Assembly: GCA_963824595.1 (NCBI GenBank)
Contig: CAWGPY010000002.1
Location: 558,001 to 622,000 of the forward strand
Origin: Cybelea sp963824595
Lineage (GTDB): Bacteria; Vulcanimicrobiota; Vulcanimicrobiia; Vulcanimicrobiales; Vulcanimicrobiaceae
Direction of reading: 5' to 3'
DNA: 64,000 nucleotides
The notes below the pieces were generated by a model. It saw only the letters and a list, made by a program, of their open reading frames with translations, had not been told where the DNA came from and did no database searches. Every line of letters begins with the position of its first letter. Within the stretch, counting starts at the first letter, position 1. Positions 1-11,818 of the stretch are shown piece after piece. Both the position numbers and the translations under genes were made by a program.

Positions 1-1
1 C

Positions 2-208
2 GGTTCGAACACGTTTCCCATGACCCAAGAGCGCCTCGGCATGATGCTCGGAGCGCAGCGCCCGACGGTTACGGCGACGATGGCGACGCTCCGCGACGCG
101 GGGTGCATCGAGAGCTCGCGCGGCGAAGTTCGCATCGTCGACCGGGCGAAGCTCGAGTCGCTGGCCTGCGAGTGCTACGACCTGTGCGCGGGGTATTTTG
201 GCTTCTAA
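2..208 (+). CDS. Crp/Fnr-family transcriptional regulator, C-terminal part
   Basis: This is the 3' end of a gene that starts before the window; the frame is open from base 2. The 68 visible residues form the winged helix-turn-helix of a Crp/Fnr regulator. The stretch TQERLGMMLGAQRPTVT is the recognition helix region of the family, and the end contains the ACECYD motif common in cytoplasmic Crp-like proteins that lack a typical effector. The N-terminal cyclic-nucleotide-binding domain is outside the window, so the ligand cannot be judged. I am confident of the family but not of the target genes. Confidence 0.85.
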   Translation, partial: GSNTFPMTQERLGMMLGAQRPTVTATMATLRDAGCIESSRGEVRIVDRAKLESLACECYDLCAGYFGF

Positions 209-280
209 ACCCCACGATTAGTCGCGCCCGAATGCGGGGATAAGCGACGAAACGGCAGAGCGCCAACATAGGGAGGGAGC

Positions 281-439
281 ATGGCAGGCCTACTCTGGGC
301 AATCATCGTGATCTTATTCGTCATCTGGCTGGTGGGGTTCATGGCGTTCCATTTAGGGAGCCTGATCCACATCGTTCTGTTGATCGTGTTGATCCTGATC
401 GTGGTCAACCTGCTGACCGGGCGCGGACTGCGCGTCTAG
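281..439 (+). CDS. lmo0937-family small membrane protein
   Basis: The 52-residue protein is almost entirely hydrophobic. It has two predicted membrane helices (about residues 4-24 and 28-46) and a short basic tail ending GRGLRV. Length and pattern match the lmo0937 family of small membrane proteins (DUF5670), found widely in bacteria and often near stress genes; no biochemical role is established. A purine-rich ribosome binding site (GGGAGGGAG) ends one base before the ATG. It lies 29 bases upstream of the DUF6496 gene on the same strand, so the two may be co-transcribed. Confidence 0.75.
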   Translation: MAGLLWAIIVILFVIWLVGFMAFHLGSLIHIVLLIVLILIVVNLLTGRGLRV

Positions 440-468
440 CCCGGCCACGGGAGAGGAGTAGATAACCG

Positions 469-744
469 ATGCCTGGTCGCAAGAAATCGAGCACGAGCAA
501 AAAGTCGTCGTCGCGCAAGAAAGGCTCGACCCGCAAGAAGGCGACTTCGACGCGGAAGTACGGTCCGAAGTCGAGCCGCAAAGTGAAGCGTGCGATGCAC
601 GAGATGAAGCGCGGCGAGCTCAAGTCCGGACGCTCGGGCAAGAAGGTGACGAGCCGCAAACAGGCTATCGCGATCGGTTTGAGCGAGGCGCGCCGCTCCG
701 GTGCAAAAGTACCGAAGCGGACGCGCTCGCGAAAGAAAAAATAA
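469..744 (+). CDS. DUF6496 protein with histone-H1-like Lys/Arg/Ser-rich N-terminus
   Basis: The protein has 91 residues. Its first 35 are a lysine-, serine- and arginine-rich tail resembling histone H1-like or AlgP-like DNA-binding tails. The rest matches DUF6496, with the signature ELKSG...KKVTSRKQAIAIGLSEARRSGAKVP. The composition suggests nucleic-acid binding, which is inference. A GAGAGGAG ribosome binding site precedes the ATG. The gene follows the lmo0937-like gene on the same strand and converges on the NAD(P)-binding gene, ending four bases from it. Confidence 0.8.
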   Translation: MPGRKKSSTSKKSSSRKKGSTRKKATSTRKYGPKSSRKVKRAMHEMKRGELKSGRSGKKVTSRKQAIAIGLSEARRSGAKVPKRTRSRKKK

Positions 745-748
745 CCGC

Positions 749-1252
749 CTAGGCCGGAGCTTCGAGCTGGACCGCGTTGGCGAGCGGTCCGCGGTCGGTC
801 GTCGCGCACCCGCACGACTGCAGGACGCGGTCTACCAGGTCTTTCGACGTAGGGTCGTCGCCGCAGATCGAGACTTCGCAGCCGGACTGCGGCATGTTGA
901 TCAGGGCGCGCACGACGCGGTGGGAGTCGAGCTTCGCGGCGAGCATTTCAGCGCCGCTGAGCGACCGATTGCCCCGCTCGCCCTCTACGGCGTCCACGAT
1001 CACCGCGCCGGCGCCCGACCCGACGGCCGATACCGCCCGGTCCACCTCTTGGCGGGGGACGGCGAAAACCAGAAGGTCCGATAACATGGCCTGGCGGTAG
1101 GGAGTGTCGTCCGCGCCGCCTACCAGCGAGGCGGCCCGCCGGGCGCGCTCTTCCGCGCCGGGGTCGCCGAAGGTCACTTGATGTCCGCCCTCGCGCAACA
1201 GGCGGCCGATCGCCATCGCGCGGTCATTGGAGCCAACGATTCCTATCTTCAT
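749..1252 (-). CDS. NADPH-dependent F420 reductase-like NAD(P)-binding protein
   Basis: The 167-residue protein begins with a Rossmann dinucleotide-binding motif (GIVGSNDRAMAIGRLL). It shows the second part of the fold around LVFAVPRQ and VIVDAVEG, as in the F420-dependent NADP reductase / pyrroline-5-carboxylate reductase N-terminal family. It is shorter than typical F420:NADP oxidoreductases (about 210-230 residues), and the glycine loop is unusual: GSNDRA replaces GxGxxG. It therefore probably binds a nucleotide but may not use F420. It is divergent from rpoC and convergent with the DUF6496 gene. Confidence 0.65.
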   Translation of the reverse strand: MKIGIVGSNDRAMAIGRLLREGGHQVTFGDPGAEERARRAASLVGGADDTPYRQAMLSDLLVFAVPRQEVDRAVSAVGSGAGAVIVDAVEGERGNRSLSGAEMLAAKLDSHRVVRALINMPQSGCEVSICGDDPTSKDLVDRVLQSCGCATTDRGPLANAVQLEAPA

Positions 1253-1294
1253 GGAGCAGTCGTACCCCGCAACCTGGGGCCACGCTGGGTTTAC

Positions 1295-1323
1295 TTGAAC
1301 GGGGCGGGGGCGCGTGATACAAT
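1295..1323 (+). promoter_or_regulatory. sigma-70-type promoter with extended -10, upstream of rpoC
   Basis: A -35-like TTGAAC lies at 1295-1300, followed by a 17-base spacer and the -10 box TACAAT at 1318-1323. A TG dinucleotide one base upstream of the -10 (1315-1316) makes it an extended -10 promoter. Transcription would start near 1330, giving a leader of about 105 bases before the rpoC start codon. This fits rpoC being expressed without an adjacent rpoB. Confidence 0.6.
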
Positions 1324-1435
1324 CGCGGTCTGTGCCCCGTGCCAGCGGCGACGGTGGGTACCCTTACGTGACGACGTGAGACGCGTTTTCCCTGCGTAAG
1401 CGGCGGCAGCGGCGGGCCAGACGGAGTCCCTTCCT

Positions 1436-5233
<3,798 letters not shown>

Positions 5234-5257
5234 CACCAACTTGTCAAGCACACGTAT

Positions 5258-5292
5258 CGAGCGGAGCTCACGAGCTCCGCTCGTTGCGTTTT
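5258..5292 (+). terminator. Rho-independent terminator after rpoC
   Basis: A perfect 11-base inverted repeat (CGAGCGGAGCT at 5258-5268 and AGCTCCGCTCG at 5273-5283) encloses a CACG tetraloop. It is followed by TTGCGTTTT, a T-rich but imperfect tract. It lies 24 bases after the rpoC stop codon and just before the convergent gene's end, so it could serve both directions. Confidence 0.8.
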
Positions 5293-5308
5293 CCCCAGCG
5301 GCTAGCGG

Positions 5309-6664
5309 CTATTGCCTCGAGCGTGGATTGTATGCGGCACTTTCGACGTCGTCGCTTGCATTGAGACCGTTGTTGAAGCTGTACCAGTACGTGAGCGAGG
5401 TCGGGCTGTAGTAGTAGACGTCGATCTGACCGAGCGAATAGTCACCGCAGGCGAATGTCATGGATTGCTTGTTGACGTGTCCGAAGATGCAGTCGCCGAT
5501 TAGAGGGAACGGACCGCCGACGAGCGTGCAGGCCGGATTGCAACCCGAGTACACGCGCAACGCCGGAGTGAAGGCGTCGATCGCGACCAGGTACCCGTTC
5601 GCGTCGATGTCGAGACCGCCGAAGTACGCGTTCAGCCAGCCCGTTGCGACAACACCGGATTTCGAGCAGCGCTTGAAGTAGATGAGCGTTGCCGTACCAA
5701 AGCTGCTCGTCGCCGAACCCCAGCAATCGCCATTATTGGCCAATGCTACGCCGGCAAGTTCGAACAGGTTGTAGTAGTCCGTGAGGTTCTGAGTGCAGCC
5801 GGCCGAGAGCGAGCAGATCGAGATGCTGCCCGGGCCCTCGATACTGAAGATGTTCGCGACGGCGATCTGACCGGTCACCGCGTTGGCGCTCGAAGCGTCC
5901 GATGGCTCGCCATACTGGTCGCTGATAGATCCGACCTCGGGTCCGCACATGCCGGGGCCCGCATAAACGATGACCCGATTGGTTCCGCCGTCGGGATCGA
6001 TCAAGTTGCCCTTGCCGTCAACGGCGACGCCGTTCGCGTAGTTTGCGCCGAGGCTGCAAGTCGGCGGACCGTTCGACGTGTTCCTGTGCGGATAGCCGTT
6101 GATGATGGACGCCAGGAACTGGCTGCCGTAGATGCCGCCGACGGCAGCGCGTTTCTTTACATCGGGTGCGGAGCGCGTCTTGAGAGCCTGGCCGCGCATG
6201 CCGATTACACCCTGTGGAACCACACTCGCCGGATCAGCCCAATGCGGAATGAACTTCCCGTTGGAATCAAGCTGGGATTGCGGTTGTCCGGCGGTGCTCG
6301 GTCCAGGCGTGCCCGGTTGGGACATGTCTCCGGAGCAGCCCGCGAGCAGCGCGAGGATCGTCGTGATCCAGATGCCGACGACGATGCCGGTCAGCCACGT
6401 AAAGCGGCGATCCATCCGATCTAGCGATGGAGCACGGGCTTGGATGGTCGTAATCTGCATACCGATCGTCGTGAGCCACGTTCCCACGATGATGCCGATT
6501 ACCCAGTTGAACCGCCGATCGATAGCGGTGAAGCGCGTTTCCACGTGATTGAAACGCGCGTCCACGGGGTCGAGCCTGCGCTCGATGCCGCCGAGGCGTT
6601 CATTGACTTGGTCGAAAGCGCCCTCGAGGTGGGCGATTCGACCCTCAAGCGGATGCGCGTGCAT
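5309..6664 (-). CDS. coiled-coil, two-TM protein fused to a lipoprotein-like secreted domain
   Basis: I chose the ATG at 6664 because a GCAGGAG ribosome binding site sits seven bases upstream; the protein then has 451 residues. Residues 10-50 look like a coiled coil. Two similar membrane segments follow, at about 54-72 and 90-109, each introduced by a DRRF(N/T)W motif, so this part looks like an internal duplication. The second segment ends in LLAGC, a lipobox with Cys110, and the rest is a Ser/Gly/Asn-rich extracytoplasmic domain reminiscent of NHL/SMP-30-like propellers (GVAVDGKGNLIDPDGG, GGLDIDANGYLVAID). An alternative start at 6415 would give a plain lipoprotein but lacks a ribosome binding site. 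The function is unknown. Confidence 0.7.
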   Translation of the reverse strand: MHAHPLEGRIAHLEGAFDQVNERLGGIERRLDPVDARFNHVETRFTAIDRRFNWVIGIIVGTWLTTIGMQITTIQARAPSLDRMDRRFTWLTGIVVGIWITTILALLAGCSGDMSQPGTPGPSTAGQPQSQLDSNGKFIPHWADPASVVPQGVIGMRGQALKTRSAPDVKKRAAVGGIYGSQFLASIINGYPHRNTSNGPPTCSLGANYANGVAVDGKGNLIDPDGGTNRVIVYAGPGMCGPEVGSISDQYGEPSDASSANAVTGQIAVANIFSIEGPGSISICSLSAGCTQNLTDYYNLFELAGVALANNGDCWGSATSSFGTATLIYFKRCSKSGVVATGWLNAYFGGLDIDANGYLVAIDAFTPALRVYSGCNPACTLVGGPFPLIGDCIFGHVNKQSMTFACGDYSLGQIDVYYYSPTSLTYWYSFNNGLNASDDVESAAYNPRSRQ

Positions 6665-6736
6665 GATTCTCCTGCAAGTCAAAGTACGTCCAGCGACAAT
6701 CACGTTCCTGGCGCCGTTACGCTAGGGAGCGATGGA

Positions 6737-7558
6737 TTATGGCTGTGACTTAGCTCCTGCGGGCCCTACGTATTTTATGGTGCCGTCAGTGGCAATAACG
6801 TACATTTGACCCTGCGCGTCGATATAGTCGGGAATCGACGGCGTGCGGGCGAGGACGTGAAAGACGTCGGTGTCTTGCGGCACGTTCTCGACGACAACGG
6901 TGCGGAAGCCCGCCGCCTGACGCGCGCCGCTCGGCAGGCCCGCGCCCTCCGGCGTGGCCAGTATCGAGTTGTGCATGCGGTGTGCGTCGAGCGCCTTGAG
7001 GCCGTCGGAAGAGATCGTATACCGCTCATCGCCCCCGACGGGGAAAACGTGAGGTTCGGTTTGCGCCGGGTACAGATAAACGTAAAACGTGTCGTCGGCG
7101 TTGGGAATGACCGCGACGTTGTATTTGAAACCCTTGACGGGTTTGAACTCACCTTCAGCCGTTCCGATAGCTCGAGCCGCGGCAGGCAGGTAACCCGCAT
7201 CGCTGCGGGGCGGCGCCAGGCGTTGCGCCGTAAAGTGGCCGTTGTCGTCGCCGGCCGCCTCGATGGCCGTCAAGAAGGCCGTGCCCGTCGGATCCAGCTT
7301 GCCGAAGTCGACGGTCCAGCCGGCCGAGGTGCGACGGGCGATATAAAACCGTACCCCTGTAGCGTCGCCTCCGGCGATCGCCTGTGCGGCGTCGGTCGCA
7401 TGCCATGCGGCCCGGTCGTAGGCTGCGAGCGCCTTTCCGCGCTCGGTGATCGCCGCAAGCTGTTGGGACGATGCAGGCGTGCTCTGCGCCCGGGCAGGCG
7501 AAGAGGTTACAAGCTGTATGAGTGCGAGCGAACAAACGATCGAGCTGAAGTGTTTCAA
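6737..7558 (-). CDS. secreted protein of unknown function
   Basis: The 273-residue product begins with a signal peptide (positive start, hydrophobic core, cleavage after PARA-Q around residue 24). The mature part has a segment with VYLYPAQTEPHVFPVGGD and a conserved-looking end (FHVLARTPSIPDYIDAQGQM...TIKYVG). I do not recognise a named family. The start is TTG, four bases after the stop of the upstream phosphoesterase gene, so it is the last gene of the minus-strand run beginning at 13449. Co-expression with a phosphoesterase lipoprotein and an S41 protease suggests an envelope or periplasmic role. Confidence 0.7.
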   Translation of the reverse strand: MKHFSSIVCSLALIQLVTSSPARAQSTPASSQQLAAITERGKALAAYDRAAWHATDAAQAIAGGDATGVRFYIARRTSAGWTVDFGKLDPTGTAFLTAIEAAGDDNGHFTAQRLAPPRSDAGYLPAAARAIGTAEGEFKPVKGFKYNVAVIPNADDTFYVYLYPAQTEPHVFPVGGDERYTISSDGLKALDAHRMHNSILATPEGAGLPSGARQAAGFRTVVVENVPQDTDVFHVLARTPSIPDYIDAQGQMYVIATDGTIKYVGPAGAKSQP

Positions 7559-7562
7559 CGCA

Positions 7563-9017
7563 TCACTCCGTGTCTACCGGCCGGCCTGACGGCGGTCGGC
7601 GAAGGAAGTAGCTCAGCGGATACTTCGACTTGATCGGCGTGAACGCGCGCGGCGGCTGCGTGAAGTCGAAGCAGTCGCCGATGCTCGTGGCGCGCAGGTC
7701 CGTCGTTCCCAGCGTTCCGAGGTTCCACGTGTCTTCGACGAAGCGCAATATGCTGCCGAACTCGTACTGCGTGTGCGAGACGTAGCCGGGGTAGCCGGGA
7801 GTCGCCTCGCGGGCGTACGCTGAAACGACGAGCATCGGCACGCGGAACCCGAGTCCGCCCCACTCGTCGAAGAACGGCGGCGGTTCGTGGTCGTAGAAGC
7901 CGCCCCAGTCGTCCCACACGATCACGATCGCGGTCGAGTCCCAGTACGAGCTCTTCCCGACGGCGTTGACGATGCTTGCCACCCACGACGGTCCGGTGTC
8001 GGAGTCGTTGCCCGGATGGTCGGAGTTTGGTTCGTCGGGGATGACCCACGCCACCGCGGGGAGCCGGCCCTTGCGCACGTCGGTGAAGAAGTCGTTCGGC
8101 TGCGCGACGTTGCGCTTCCACTCCGGACCGTCGCGCACGGCCTTGATCGCCTCGAAGCCGTTCCAAAGCGCGCCCGCGCCGTGCTCGCGCGTATGTTTGA
8201 TGAAGACGGGCGGCGAGTAGTACTTCCACGTGACCGACTTCGCGTCGAGCAGGTCGCGCAGCGTCGCGTATTTCAGGCACGGGAACGGGCCGCGATGGTA
8301 TTGGTCCCTCAGTTTCGTGCCGTCGAAGAACAGCAGATCCGTCTTGGTGCCGGGCGGCGCGTCGCAGCCCCAGGGCCCGTGGTCGGGAAGATCCACGATG
8401 CTCTTCGTCTGCGCCTTGTTGACGATCGTGGCGGCCGCGATTAGATCCTGATGGGCGGTGAAGCTGCCGCTGCCCTGGGTCTGAAAGAGATGGTCGGCGA
8501 GCACGTATTGCGCTGCGATCGTCCAATCGGGCGCGATCTGGCTGGGATCCACGTAGTGATAGGGTGCGGTGCCGACCTCGCCGGGGCAGGCGACTTTGTT
8601 GCCCTTCTGCACGCCGAAACCGTCCATGGCGCCGGCGTCGTAGTCGTCCACGAAGTTGTGATAGTGATGGCTGAAGTCGCACGACTCGATAAGATCGGAC
8701 TTCTGCAGCGCGACGTACTCGTCGCCGCTGGGGCACGGCGCCGAGCGAAATCGCACGCGCCGGAGCGCGGTCGGAACCTCCATGCAGCCGGCGGTCGCGC
8801 CGTCGGCGCCGGGGAACGTGGCAAAGAAATTGTCGAACGAGCGGTTCTCCTGAACCACGACGATCACGTGCTGGATGTAATCGGAGCCGCTGCCGGAGCC
8901 CCGCGCCGGTGACGACCGCTGCAGCGCTCCCGGCGCGAAACTCGAAGAAAGCGAACAGCCCGCAAGGCTCAGCAACGCGACCGCGATACCGGAGAGGTAC
9001 AGCGTACGAACGGTCAT
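7563..9017 (-). CDS. phosphoesterase-family (PF04185, phospholipase C/AcpA-like) lipoprotein
   Basis: The 484-residue protein starts with a lipoprotein signal peptide ending LSLAGC (Cys21). It carries the hallmark motifs of the PF04185 phosphoesterase family: HVIVVVQENRSFDNFF near the N-terminus, VIVWDDWGGFYDHEPPPFF, and SHTQYEFGSILRFVEDT. Family members hydrolyse phospholipid head groups or phosphomonoesters outside the cytoplasm; the substrate here is unknown. I moved the start from an upstream in-frame ATG to 9017 because the latter gives the signal peptide and lies four bases after the stop of the S41 peptidase gene. Two paralogues lie at 39941 and 46183. Confidence 0.88.
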   Translation of the reverse strand: MTVRTLYLSGIAVALLSLAGCSLSSSFAPGALQRSSPARGSGSGSDYIQHVIVVVQENRSFDNFFATFPGADGATAGCMEVPTALRRVRFRSAPCPSGDEYVALQKSDLIESCDFSHHYHNFVDDYDAGAMDGFGVQKGNKVACPGEVGTAPYHYVDPSQIAPDWTIAAQYVLADHLFQTQGSGSFTAHQDLIAAATIVNKAQTKSIVDLPDHGPWGCDAPPGTKTDLLFFDGTKLRDQYHRGPFPCLKYATLRDLLDAKSVTWKYYSPPVFIKHTREHGAGALWNGFEAIKAVRDGPEWKRNVAQPNDFFTDVRKGRLPAVAWVIPDEPNSDHPGNDSDTGPSWVASIVNAVGKSSYWDSTAIVIVWDDWGGFYDHEPPPFFDEWGGLGFRVPMLVVSAYAREATPGYPGYVSHTQYEFGSILRFVEDTWNLGTLGTTDLRATSIGDCFDFTQPPRAFTPIKSKYPLSYFLRRPPSGRPVDTE

Positions 9018-9021
9018 CGAA

Positions 9022-11814
9022 CTACCACAAGCTCGTCGGCGGCGTGTCTGCCGGCACGGTCTCGATCGTAACACGGGACACGCTCACCTCGCCGCGGCCG
9101 TACAGCAGCAAGCCGGTGAAGATGGCCGTCGCGTCGTCAGGCACGCGCAAGACGATGGAGAACGGCTGCCAATCCGACGTGCCGTGCGGCATGCGATCGG
9201 ACATGTTGTCGAGCGAGAGGGCGCCGTTCGTGCCGTCAACGCGCGCCCAGACCGCCCCGCCTTGGGCTGCGTTCGCCGTGCGGATCATACCGAAAATATG
9301 GACGGCCTTTCCGCGATACGGCGCGATGTCGACGCGCGCGCCGTTGCTGGTGACGCGATCTTCCTGCGACGACAGCGGCGCAACGGTCATAGCATGAGCT
9401 CCGGTAGCGCCCGGAAGAGACTTGCCGACATAGGCCAGCTCCAAACGTTCGAGTGTCACAGCGTGCTCTGAGGCACGTAGCGCTGCGAGGAAGTCCGCTC
9501 GATCGAGCGATCGCAGCCGGCCAATCGCCTCTACCGTTTCGGATCGTCCCGCGCCGGATAACCGAAGTGCCTCGCGAAGGCCGGCTTCGAGCACGACGTC
9601 GCGCCCCGCGGCGAGATCGCTCGCCGACGGCTCGGCGCGCACGTCGGGAACGATGCCGACCCGCTGCAGCTGACGGCCGTCGGCGAAGCGCACGCCACGG
9701 CCGGAGAAACTCAACGTGAGGCCGCCGGGGATTGCGAACGAGGTGACGTCGCCGTTCGCGCCTGCGGTCGGAGTTCCGACGAATCGCGTGTGGCCGGCTG
9801 CCGAGAAGAAAAGGCCGGTGTGTTCGGCTTGGCTGATCGTGCGCTCGTCCACGAGCGTGATCGTCGGCTTGAGATAGCGCGCCCCGAGTGCCGGCGGAAT
9901 TATCTGATAGAACGTGCGCGACGACTGCTTGAACTCCACCTCGCCGTCGCTCACGTACGGCGCGAGCGCCAGGACCTCTTCGAAGAGCGCTCCCCGAACG
10001 CGGTTCGCGGCCGTGAGGCGCGGCGCGATCGACCACGCCGTTCCGAGCGGGTAGCCACGATCGTCGAGGATGATGGCGCGCGTACTAGCCAACGCGTGGA
10101 ACATCGCGTCGACGTTGCCCGGCTCGAGCCGGTCGAGGTCGACGTATCCGATGTTGCCGGGCAGGACGCGAACGATCGGCCCGGAGCGCCAATGCCGCGT
10201 GAAGGCAGCGACGCGACGAACGTGCGCCGTAAACGTTTTCGAGGACCCCGGATGACGCAGCGTCACGTCCACGCTCGATCCAGGGGCCCCGGCGAAGACG
10301 CTCGTCCCTGCTCCGGCGACTGCATTGAACGCGACGCCCTGCGGCGTGGAACCGTTGACGAAGGGGAGACGCGCGGCGAACGCGTCGCGCGCCGGCTCGC
10401 CGCCGATCGCCGTGACGATATCTCCGATGCGCACCCCGGCTGCAGCGAAGGCGGCGGGATCAACGGCGCGCGCCACCACGATCCGGTTGTGGAGGTAGCG
10501 GCTCGCCCATGGAACGCCGCCGCCGTAGAGCTGTCCCACCGGGTTGCCACCGACGTATCCGTGGCCGTCGTGAATCAGCGCGTAGTAACGCCGGATCGCG
10601 CGAAGGTAGGCGCCTTCGTCGTTCGCGGCGCGTACGTCTCGGAATGCGCGCAGGCTGGCGGCGTTCCAGTCCTCGTTCATGAGGGCGCGGTACGGGAAGA
10701 AGTAGCGAATCGCGTTGTAGATTTGAAAGACCGCGAAGATGCGGTGCGCCTCGTCCGGGAACGCCGCCGGGCCCGCGGCGCTGCCCGCGCTGACGCCTTG
10801 CGGCGCGGGCGCGAAGGCTACGCTCGGCGGAGTGTTGTGGTCGAGCCAGCTCTCGATCGCGGCCGCGACGTCTCCCCCTGTGGGAACCGCCCGAGCGAAC
10901 GATGCGATCGCGGGTGCATCCGAGTACTCCGACGTGCGAAATTCAGCGATGCTGCCGTCAGCCATCGGCAGTTCGTCCACATCGCCGTTGTCGAATGAAG
11001 GCGGCAGCCCATCGGAAAAAACGACGGCGCGCCCCACCCTTACGAGCGCGACCGCGAGGTCGGGAACCGTCGACCGCGCGTTGACGAGGAACGCGACACG
11101 GGCGGGCGCTTTCGCGCTCCCACGGATCATGAGTCCGTCATCCGTGATGTAACCGCCGGTGTAGTTCTCGCCCTGGGGAAGCGACGGGCTCGTGAGCCCG
11201 TTGTAATACCGACGTCGATAGGCGGGCAGCTGCACGTCGCCGCGCACCAGCGACGCTGCCAGCGGCGTCGTGTCGAAAAGCACGCTTACGTTGGCGGCCT
11301 CGTCGCTCGATTCCGTCGCGCCTTGACGCAGGTCGACGATGACGGTCCGCTTCGATGCAATTGCGTGGGCTGCGGCAGTCGCGCGAGCCTCCATCTCGGG
11401 TGAGCCGGCGTCGGGAAGCGCGGCGGCATTCACCGTCACGACCAGCGCGTTTGGGTCGGGGGAGACGAGCGCGATCCCGGCATTGCCGTGCGGCGCCGCC
11501 GACGGCGATGCCGACGACGACGCCGACGGAACAACGTGCGCCAACGGATCGTGGAGGCTGGCGAGCATCGTCGCTACGGCGTCCGCGAAGACCGGCTCGG
11601 ATGGCGTCGCGTCGACCTTTGCGATCCCCGACACCGCCGCGGCGTCCCAATCGTTCGCGTTCGAATGCGCGAGCCGCGGATCGAAGTACTCGACATCGCC
11701 CCAAAGTTGCGCTAGCGAGAGCAGCAGACGATCGCGGTCGGGCGCCGCGGCAGCACGCGGCGCTATCGCCGCAGCGGTTGCGGCGAGCAGCACGGCGATC
11801 AGCAGGTTCCGCAC
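9022..11814 (-). CDS. secreted S41-family peptidase
   Basis: The 930-residue protein has a signal peptide (cleavage near AAAAPD, residue 25). Its central part matches tail-specific/C-terminal processing peptidases. A PDZ-like segment (AGVRIGDIVTAIGGEP) lies around residue 460, and the S41 core contains TITLVDERTISQAEHTG with the candidate nucleophile Ser661, followed by FVGTPTAGANGDVTSFAIPGG. The C-terminal roughly 150 residues resemble a beta-sandwich, probably for substrate binding. It starts with GTG four bases after the symporter stop and is followed after four bases by the phosphoesterase, so it lies in the middle of a tight operon. The protein substrate is unknown. Confidence 0.85.
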   Translation of the reverse strand: MRNLLIAVLLAATAAAIAPRAAAAPDRDRLLLSLAQLWGDVEYFDPRLAHSNANDWDAAAVSGIAKVDATPSEPVFADAVATMLASLHDPLAHVVPSASSSASPSAAPHGNAGIALVSPDPNALVVTVNAAALPDAGSPEMEARATAAAHAIASKRTVIVDLRQGATESSDEAANVSVLFDTTPLAASLVRGDVQLPAYRRRYYNGLTSPSLPQGENYTGGYITDDGLMIRGSAKAPARVAFLVNARSTVPDLAVALVRVGRAVVFSDGLPPSFDNGDVDELPMADGSIAEFRTSEYSDAPAIASFARAVPTGGDVAAAIESWLDHNTPPSVAFAPAPQGVSAGSAAGPAAFPDEAHRIFAVFQIYNAIRYFFPYRALMNEDWNAASLRAFRDVRAANDEGAYLRAIRRYYALIHDGHGYVGGNPVGQLYGGGVPWASRYLHNRIVVARAVDPAAFAAAGVRIGDIVTAIGGEPARDAFAARLPFVNGSTPQGVAFNAVAGAGTSVFAGAPGSSVDVTLRHPGSSKTFTAHVRRVAAFTRHWRSGPIVRVLPGNIGYVDLDRLEPGNVDAMFHALASTRAIILDDRGYPLGTAWSIAPRLTAANRVRGALFEEVLALAPYVSDGEVEFKQSSRTFYQIIPPALGARYLKPTITLVDERTISQAEHTGLFFSAAGHTRFVGTPTAGANGDVTSFAIPGGLTLSFSGRGVRFADGRQLQRVGIVPDVRAEPSASDLAAGRDVVLEAGLREALRLSGAGRSETVEAIGRLRSLDRADFLAALRASEHAVTLERLELAYVGKSLPGATGAHAMTVAPLSSQEDRVTSNGARVDIAPYRGKAVHIFGMIRTANAAQGGAVWARVDGTNGALSLDNMSDRMPHGTSDWQPFSIVLRVPDDATAIFTGLLLYGRGEVSVSRVTIETVPADTPPTSLW

Positions 11815-11818
11815 GGGC

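Noticed and set aside
137..142. Possible avoidance of GTCGAC (GTT GAC preferred for Val-Asp in rpoC and the histidine kinase)
   Set aside because: GTCGAC does occur, for example at 137-142 and 27393-27398, so strict avoidance is not supported without counting.
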